The notes beneath the pieces were generated by a model that did not search any database, had not been told where the DNA came from, and was given only the letters and a program-made list of their open reading frames with translations. Position numbers and translations under genes: made by a program. Below, piece by piece: positions 58,382 to 64,000 of a DNA stretch of 64,000 nucleotides (positions are counted from its first letter, which is position 1; each line of letters begins with the position of its first letter). Source of the stretch: Lepidodermella squamata (Eukaryota; Gastrotricha); contig JBLDXI010000029.1 of the NCBI GenBank assembly GCA_047495785.1, positions 1,488,001 through 1,552,000 of the forward strand, read 5' to 3'.

Positions 58382-58816
58382 ACTAATCTGCGTAGCGCAC
58401 TTCTTGGCCAAATAGATGTTTCGATCGTTCCCGGCCTGTTTAAAACACTGATTCATATCTTAATGTTACCTCTACATTCTCGTTCGTGGTGAGAATCATT
58501 AATAATATAAAGTTACAAATACCCTGCACGCAAAGCCTGGGGACCATGGTTTCGACCATCAATCATGGGAATAGTTGACTCATAAGCCTTATGATGATGT
58601 CTGATATCAAATGCTAAATGTCGAAAGGCAACTTGCATAAATAAAGACTATGATTATGACTATGAGAGAAAAAATGAATGGAAAATCCTTGGTTTTGAAA
58701 CACGTGAAGATTCAGTGAAATTCACGCGTGCGGACACGCTTTTTCTTGGCCGTTGCTGCGTTGCTGCGCCTATTGTTCCGTCCAGCTGGAAGCACGCGCT
58801 CTCTTGGCTAGTAGCG
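58382..58816. other. Intergenic, receptor to small heat shock gene
   Basis: Non-coding upstream sequence. I found no well-formed heat shock element (alternating GAA/TTC at 5-bp spacing). Confidence 0.45.
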
Positions 58817-58824
58817 TATTTAAG
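58817..58824 (+). promoter_or_regulatory. Probable TATA box of the small heat shock gene
   Basis: TATTTAAG inside gtagcgtatttaagacgc, 111 bp before the ATG. A start near 58845-58855 would give a short 5' UTR. Position and context suit a strong inducible gene; inference only. Confidence 0.55.
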
Positions 58825-58934
58825 ACGCACTATTTGCTTCGATTCATTCATCACTTGCTCATTTGAAATTTTCATTTCAAGCTTATTCGCTTTCTTTTCT
58901 TTCGCTTTCGTGTGTTTTCAAACTTCCGACTAAA

Positions 58935-60196
58935 ATGGCCGCCACCTACACCTTCCAACCGACCTACCCGACCGTCGCCCCGGTCTCCGGCTACGCCAGC
59001 CCGGTCAATGTCGAGAGCCTGCTCCGCAACAAGGTCGACATCTACTCGACCCTGAGCAACGAGCGCAGCCTCATCAACAACACCTTCTCGCAGCCGATCG
59101 TTGCCCCGACCCCGTCGATGATCAACGCCCCGGTCATGCCGACCCCGTTCGCCCGCGTCCCGACCCCGTACTCGAGCCCGATCGAGCGCCCGGTCGAGAT
59201 TGCCCGCGCCTACGGAGCCGAGACTGGCATCCAGCTGGCCCAGATCATCGCCGCCCGCATGGCCCCGATCGCCCAGCCGCAGTTGGTCCAACCGATCGCC
59301 GCCCAGTGGGGTGCTGAGATCTGCGCCCAGATCGCCGTCGAGCTCGCCCTCGCCCCTGTCGATGCTGAGATCACCAGCCGCCGCTGCGTCATCCGCGCTG
59401 CCGAGCAGGGTGCCCGCCTCGGTGCCACCGTCGCTCAGCGCCTCGCCTGCGGCCCGGTCGAGATCGAGCAGGCCGCTCGCATTGGCCAGGAGCTGTTCGC
59501 CGACATCTGCCAGCGCATCACCGCTCAAATCTTCGCCCGCCAGTGGACCGGCGTCAACCCGGCCTCGTGGATGACCTGGGGTCGCCCTGAGACCTTCGGT
59601 GCCAACACCTGGTTCAACGCTCCCGTCCACCACGACAAGCTGTACAACATCGCCTTCCGCCCATCCAGCGAGGTCGAGCTGTACACCCTGTCGAACCCGA
59701 TCCGCGTCATCGACACCGAGGGCAACCGCCAGCTGTGCCTCGTCTTCGCCCTGAAGAGCTACAAGCCGGAGGAGATCACCGTCACCCTGAACAAGGCCGA
59801 GCGTGCTGTCGTCATTGAGGCCGCCCACGAGATCAAGGACGGCAAGGAGCACCAGATCAGCCGCAAGTACTCGCGCAAGTTCGTCCTCCCCGAGGTACGT
59901 AGTTTCGATGAACGCTTTTATTCGAGCTATAACATTTTCGTCTTCTTTTGCAGACTCTTGCCAAGATCGACCTGACCAAGGTTGAGCTCAAGTCGTACCA
60001 GACCGCCGAGGGCTACCTGGTCGTCGAGTGCCAGCTGCCGAAGATGACCACCGAGGAGATCATCAACCAGTGCCCGGCCATGTCGCACATGCCCTTCTAC
60101 GGCCTGCCGATGACCGGTGCCTTCAACGCCCGCCTGCCCGCCTACCACACCGAGCTGGTCAACAACGTCCGCCCGGTCACCGTCAAGACTGCCTAA
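58935..60196 (+). CDS. Small heat shock protein (alpha-crystallin) with Ala-rich helical N-terminal extension
   Basis: Exons 58935-59894 and 59954-60196 with a 59-bp intron (GTACGT...TTTTGCAG) encode 400 aa. Residues 1-90 are Pro/Thr/Ser rich (MAATYTFQPTYPTVAPVSGY). About 95-215 form an Ala/Ile/Gln-rich, probably helical region (EIARAYGAETGIQLAQIIAA, GAEICAQIAVELALAPVDAE). From about 250 an alpha-crystallin domain follows (LVFALKSYKPEEITVTLNKA, then HEIKDGKEHQISRKYSRKF and LPE). sHSPs are ATP-independent chaperones that hold unfolding proteins, cytosolic unless targeted. At 400 aa it is about twice the usual sHSP length because of the N-terminal half. Codon use is strongly C-ending, unlike all neighbours, suggesting very high expression. 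Confidence 0.87.
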
Positions 60197-60326
60197 GCGA
60201 GTGCCAGAACAGCGAATACAGCAACATGAGCATTGAAGAGAACTTTTCAAGGACTTGTTTGATGATAAATTATTGTGTATGATTCTTATTGATTCATGGC
60301 AAGCATTTTGAGAATTCCAAACAAGC

Positions 60327-60332
60327 AATAAA
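60327..60332 (+). terminator. Poly(A) signal of the small heat shock gene
   Basis: AATAAA in aagcaataaaagcaatg, 131 bp after the stop codon. The spacing is typical. Confidence 0.6.
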
Positions 60333-60450
60333 AGCAATGTTGCAAATCCAGTTTTGTGATGCAAGGTATGGTGTAGGGCCGGGTTTTAAAATCCATTGGA
60401 AAATTGAACAATTGCTAAATCGAAGAGGCTAACAATAGAAATCTGATATC

Positions 60451-60625
60451 GTTAGCGGCGCGCCAAAACAACCACTTAGATGATTCATTCGATCGTACTT
60501 GAAGTCGCCGAACGTAATGATAAAGTACGATAGGCCATTTGAGCACTGATTTTTTTCTACTCTCGATCGTACTATCCATATAAAATCTATAAATAGTAAA
60601 GTGGTTGTTTTGGCGCGCCGCTAAC
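60451..60625. mobile_element. Short MITE with perfect 25-bp terminal inverted repeats
   Basis: The left end gttagcggcgcgccaaaaca(accac) is the exact reverse complement of the right end (gtggt)tgttttggcgcgccgctaac. The element is 175 bp, AT-rich inside, with no ORF. The perfect ends with GGCGCGCC suggest recent movement. No clear target duplication at the flanks. Confidence 0.8.
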
Positions 60626-61259
60626 AGTATTCAACGACAATTTGACCTTCTCTGAAGATTTTTCAGTTTTTATTCTCTTTTTTTATTTGCCAAAATTTCA
60701 AAATATGGACCAATTATATTAATCTCGAAAGTTGATGGCGCAACCAAGAGTCGCTTGATACATCAACGTAATCGAATAACCATGATCAAAATGGAGTAAT
60801 AATTTAATAAAATATTCAGAGAACATGGCTTATCAGTAAAATCAACGTCACCCTAGAAACAGACGCTTATGATTCATTGCTGCCTCTTAGATATCAATGA
60901 ATGCAACCCATAAGAGCAATAACTTGGATCTCGGCCCCTTGCCTAACTTTCTTGGACACACTGTACTAAGGCATTTTACTTGTATGTCGCGATAATTACG
61001 CCTACTCAACTTACGTAAGCCTCAACAGGATTCTCTGGAGGCTATTGGCTGCTTCGCCACCGCGCTGTGCCGCTGTCAGCCTTTACTTGCAAATTAGCTC
61101 GATACCAGACCGCAAACAGTCCCAGCAGTCTTATGTCTGGCGATTATCTCTATCGAAAGTTCGTTTCTATTTCATATGATTGACGGAGCATTATTATTCT
61201 AGCCGCTGTGATTCAGAACTTAATTTATAATGTTTAACGAGGCTCGATGTTGAAGATGG
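60626..61259. other. Intergenic, MITE to receptor relic
   Basis: No gene. The text ttggacacactgtacta near 60955-60970 resembles the ends of the old intronic repeat near 52345. Confidence 0.4.
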
Positions 61260-61712
61260 GTGCTTCTCGATCTCTCTTGCGTGCTTTTCCTGATACCATC
61301 ACGAATGAGATACACGATGTTATGCCGAGCTAGTCTATTTTTCGCCATTTCAGCTGTTACATTGCTTTTCAGCGGTCTAGTTAAAACGGCTTATGGAATA
61401 AAGCAAAGTTTAATCAGCAGGAGGCCTATGACACGGTCTAGACGTAGAAGTAGTGCTAGCCAACGCAAATTTTCAGAGCGCTCATTTTTATTCCGAACTG
61501 TGGGATTTTCAGTTTTGATTATCCTGATATACATCACATGGATGATTATTGAGCCTTATGGCTTGCAAATCAACCTTCAGGATCAGAAAGATTACCAAGA
61601 GGAGGAAGATACCCATATCACCTATGTTATTTTGTCTTGTACTTCAAGCAACGAATCGATATTTCTGGCTGTATTTCAAGCGATTCTCACATGTTTGATG
61701 CTAATTCAGTAA
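61260..61712 (+). pseudogene. GABA-B-like receptor relic (membrane-region fragment)
   Basis: A 150-aa frame with YTMLCRASLFFAISAVTLLF, FRTVGFSVLIILIYITWMII and EEEDTHITYVILSCTSSNES lines up with the third to fifth membrane segments of the 773-aa receptor (NTVCRASLFAVALGQSLLYS, VEEYSITCTSNFKGQWLA). There is no binding domain upstream, and it stops inside a helix (ILTCLMLIQ). A truncated, dead copy on the opposite strand to the adjacent partial receptor. Confidence 0.75.
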
Positions 61713-61762
61713 TCATAACTTTATCCCAGAGTAAAAAAGAATTATAAAGTGCCGACTGGGGG

Positions 61763-63999
61763 TCAAGATGAGAATCGCGCCTGGGCACCCATCCGATGCT
61801 GAACACTGGTGCCGAGCGAGGTTAGCATTCGCATGAAGCGGGAGCTCAACACATACGAACTATTTTGGCGACTCAGCATTTTATCAAGCTTGTACACCTT
61901 CAAAACTCGAGGCAAGAAAATAGTCCCGATTGGCACCACAGAAAACGCAAGTGAGTACCACATCTGTACGGATGCTAAGTTGGCCGGTTCTCTCTGAAAT
62001 ATGACCATAGTTGCGGCCATTGCGACAATTGTCACTAAGCAGCCATATAAGCAAATTCTGGTATACTTGTTTTCTTTAATCACCGTAGGTTTCTAGACAG
62101 AAGGGAACATGTGAAATTGATAGGTAGCCTTCGAAATCTCACTTACCGATCTGATGATGAAAACTAGAAAAACCGATCGCAAGATTGCGAGAGCATTCAT
62201 GGAAAAAACTGCGAGGACACAACCCTGGGTGATGGGTGATCGCAGATTTGTTGAACAGGAGTAATAAGCATGTCTGTAAGCTACACTCGGTAACCGAGAA
62301 GACGGCGGTAGCGGTAGCTCCACCAGGACAACACTTATCGGAGCCATAACCAGCCAAATAGTTAAGATACCTCCAACTAGGCAAATATAGCCGAATATGT
62401 TGCAAACTCCTCTTTTCAGATATCCCAATGCCATTAGGTCCATTAGTTGGTCTACAGCAGGAGTTGGTGACTTCCTGTGACGCGAGTAGTCATCCGCGAG
62501 TAACGATGAGATCTCAAGCCTAACATAAATTCCTGAGAAAACCAGCGAATAGCCAAGAAACAGCTGGCTGTATGAGACAACGCAGCTCCATGCTATTGCT
62601 TTACCCCTCCAAGTGGGGGCGAAGAACACATGCATTTGAATCAGCAGACAGCCGATCAACACTACAAGACTTGAACCAGGCAAAACTCGGATTGATCCAG
62701 AATAGGAACGTTTCGTTTGAAGGCCCAGCAAAGCAAAACTTGTTATCGATAGCACACACGCCGTAGCTTTTGAATTTTTAAACAATTAAATGTCTTTTTT
62801 TGTTTTTTTCCTCACTCACCGTATAACGCTCCTCCAATAGTTGAATCAATCATTGGCCGGATAATGACCACAACTTGGAGACTGTCCGGGGGCGGATTGC
62901 CGTCAAATGTGCTCCAAATAATCGGACGTTTCGCAACAAGTTTGTACCCATTTTCGTTGTCAAGTCTATAGGCTAGTACGGGGACGAGATTCCAGCCCCC
63001 GGATGAGTTTCGGCGCATTTGCGAGATTGCTGTTAGGGAGTAGCCCGATGACCAGCCTTTCACCTCCGTATCAGGGTCTAATGGATATTCGTTGATTAGC
63101 CCACGAAAACTGACGTTGTAGATGCTTTTCTCCATTAGGCGCATGAATTCTTCGCCGTGATGCTGTAGCTTTTCGGAAGAGATAACCCAGTCAGAAAGTG
63201 TCTGATTTCCTACACTCAGTTTTCAATCATAAAAGGATTAACTCGGGGTCTTTTGCCTTACTTAAGTTGAGTAGTCGCTCGGTCTCGTTAAGCCAAAACG
63301 CGGTGAAGAGAATGTTTTCATACATTCGAAGTGGATTGCTGATAGCAGTAGTAACGCGGGGCGGATTTTCGACCCGCTCCGCCATGATCGCCTCGAATTC
63401 GTTTGCCGTAAGTCCGGTAACGTCCGTAGCATTACCGTCCGCCAGTTCATTGTTTGTTAGAGCTGTGAGGAAAAAGGTATAGCGCATCATTTCGATTTGC
63501 ATCGCCACAGTGCACCAATTTCGAGTAAGCGGCGCATTTGAATAGTCGCCTGGTGTTGAAACTGAGGTGGCGATGAAAACGTAATTTGAACCGTAGGCGC
63601 CATTTTTGTACAAGAGACACAAATAATCCATGGAAAAATCTCCAGGTATCACAATGATTCGAGCGTCGTTTATTGTGGCCTCTTCAATCGCCGCAGCCAT
63701 TCGTTTAACAGCTTCGGCGTAAACGGCGTAATCGTACGGTGACAGATCAATTGCTGCGTAACCAATAAGGGACAATTCGAGTCTATCCATTTCGCGCAGG
63801 AGCCGCCTCTCGCTCTATAATTCAGAAAAAGGCATTGCAATAAACATTGCGTATCCCCGAAATTCTAAGCGGTTGTTAAACAATTGTTTCGCTTTCACCA
63901 CAAGGGTTCTTTGATAATGTTGGGACTGTAGCGCTTCTAATCATACAGAGTACTCTCACTACGACAATGCAATAGTGTTGATATATTTCGTATACTTAC
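61763..63999 (-). CDS. GABA-B-like class C receptor, 5' part beyond the window
   Basis: Four exons visible: 63814-63262, 63209-62820, 62766-62147 and 62092-61763. Preceding them, the last bases of the window read, on the minus strand, A|GTAAGTATAC, a strong donor, so the previous exon probably ends right at the edge. The visible protein starts SERRLLREMDRLELSLIGYA in the binding domain and continues through CLLYKNGAYGSNYVF and NQTLSDWV to seven membrane segments (ATACVLSITSFALLGL onward) and a short tail. Exon lengths of 390 and 620 nt, and all three intron phases, equal those of the seven-exon receptor at 26446-29271. Introns are 52, 53 and 54 bp. Confidence 0.85.
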
Positions 64000-64000
64000 T

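Noticed and set aside
58765-58800. Possible heat shock element (TTCCG...GGAAGC) upstream of the small heat shock gene
   Set aside because: The TTC and GAA half-sites are not at the 5-bp alternating spacing of a real element.
58872-59852. 326-aa open frame antisense to the small heat shock gene
   Set aside because: Rich in Asp, Gly, Leu and Val in the way expected from the reverse complement of a C-ending, codon-biased exon. No domain, no independent signals.
1-64000. CRISPR arrays, operons, tRNA or rRNA genes
   Set aside because: No regularly spaced short repeats, no polycistronic layout, and no tRNA-like cloverleaf or rRNA core recognised by eye. The gene structure is eukaryotic.

Overview
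The window is animal nuclear DNA. Genes are spliced with GT-AG introns, many only 44-60 bp long, and carry metazoan domains: GILT thiol reductase, class C (GABA-B-like) receptors, astacin with MAM domains, TPR-SET, alpha-crystallin small heat shock protein, and LINE debris. Short introns, tandem expansion of lineage-specific families and a small heat shock protein with an unusual helical N-terminus suggest an ecdysozoan, plausibly a tardigrade. That assignment is inference; no rRNA or mitochondrial marker is present.

Layout. (1) 0.7-22.7 kb: five tandem minus-strand GILT-like genes (copies A-E), each with signal peptide, GILT signature and a short last exon. They sit in an imperfect tandem segmental duplication whose repeat unit also carries a decayed extra last exon, a conserved upstream module with a TGACGTCA palindrome, and plus-strand relics of a PAN plus F5/8-type-C (discoidin-like) gene. 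Four of the five genes have changed the redox motif: three lost both positions and one is SxxC. (2) 23.5-32.6 kb: three GABA-B-like class C receptors, two intronless and one with seven exons. (3) 32.7-33.6 kb: LINE 3' fragment. (4) 33.7-41.3 kb: three tandem minus-strand TPR-SET genes, the first frameshifted. (5) 43.3-55.1 kb: a 14-exon secreted or cell-surface MAM-astacin-MAM(x4) metalloprotease on the plus strand; its 3.9-kb intron 10 hosts three antisense two-exon genes for small, very basic secreted proteins. (6) 56.1-58.4 kb: another intronless GABA-B-like receptor. (7) 58.9-60.2 kb: a strongly codon-biased small heat shock protein. (8) 61.3-64.0 kb: a relic receptor fragment and a 5'-truncated paralogue of the seven-exon receptor.

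Working together: the window is a set of tandemly amplified families (lysosomal thiol-reductase-like, chemosensory or neuromodulatory receptor-like, SET-like), not a pathway. The most novel items are the GILT array with its redox-motif turnover, a copy-specific intron in copy A, and the nested antisense trio of basic secreted proteins. Exon boundaries were read by eye from splice consensus, phase and paralogue comparison; no alignment or transcript evidence was available.
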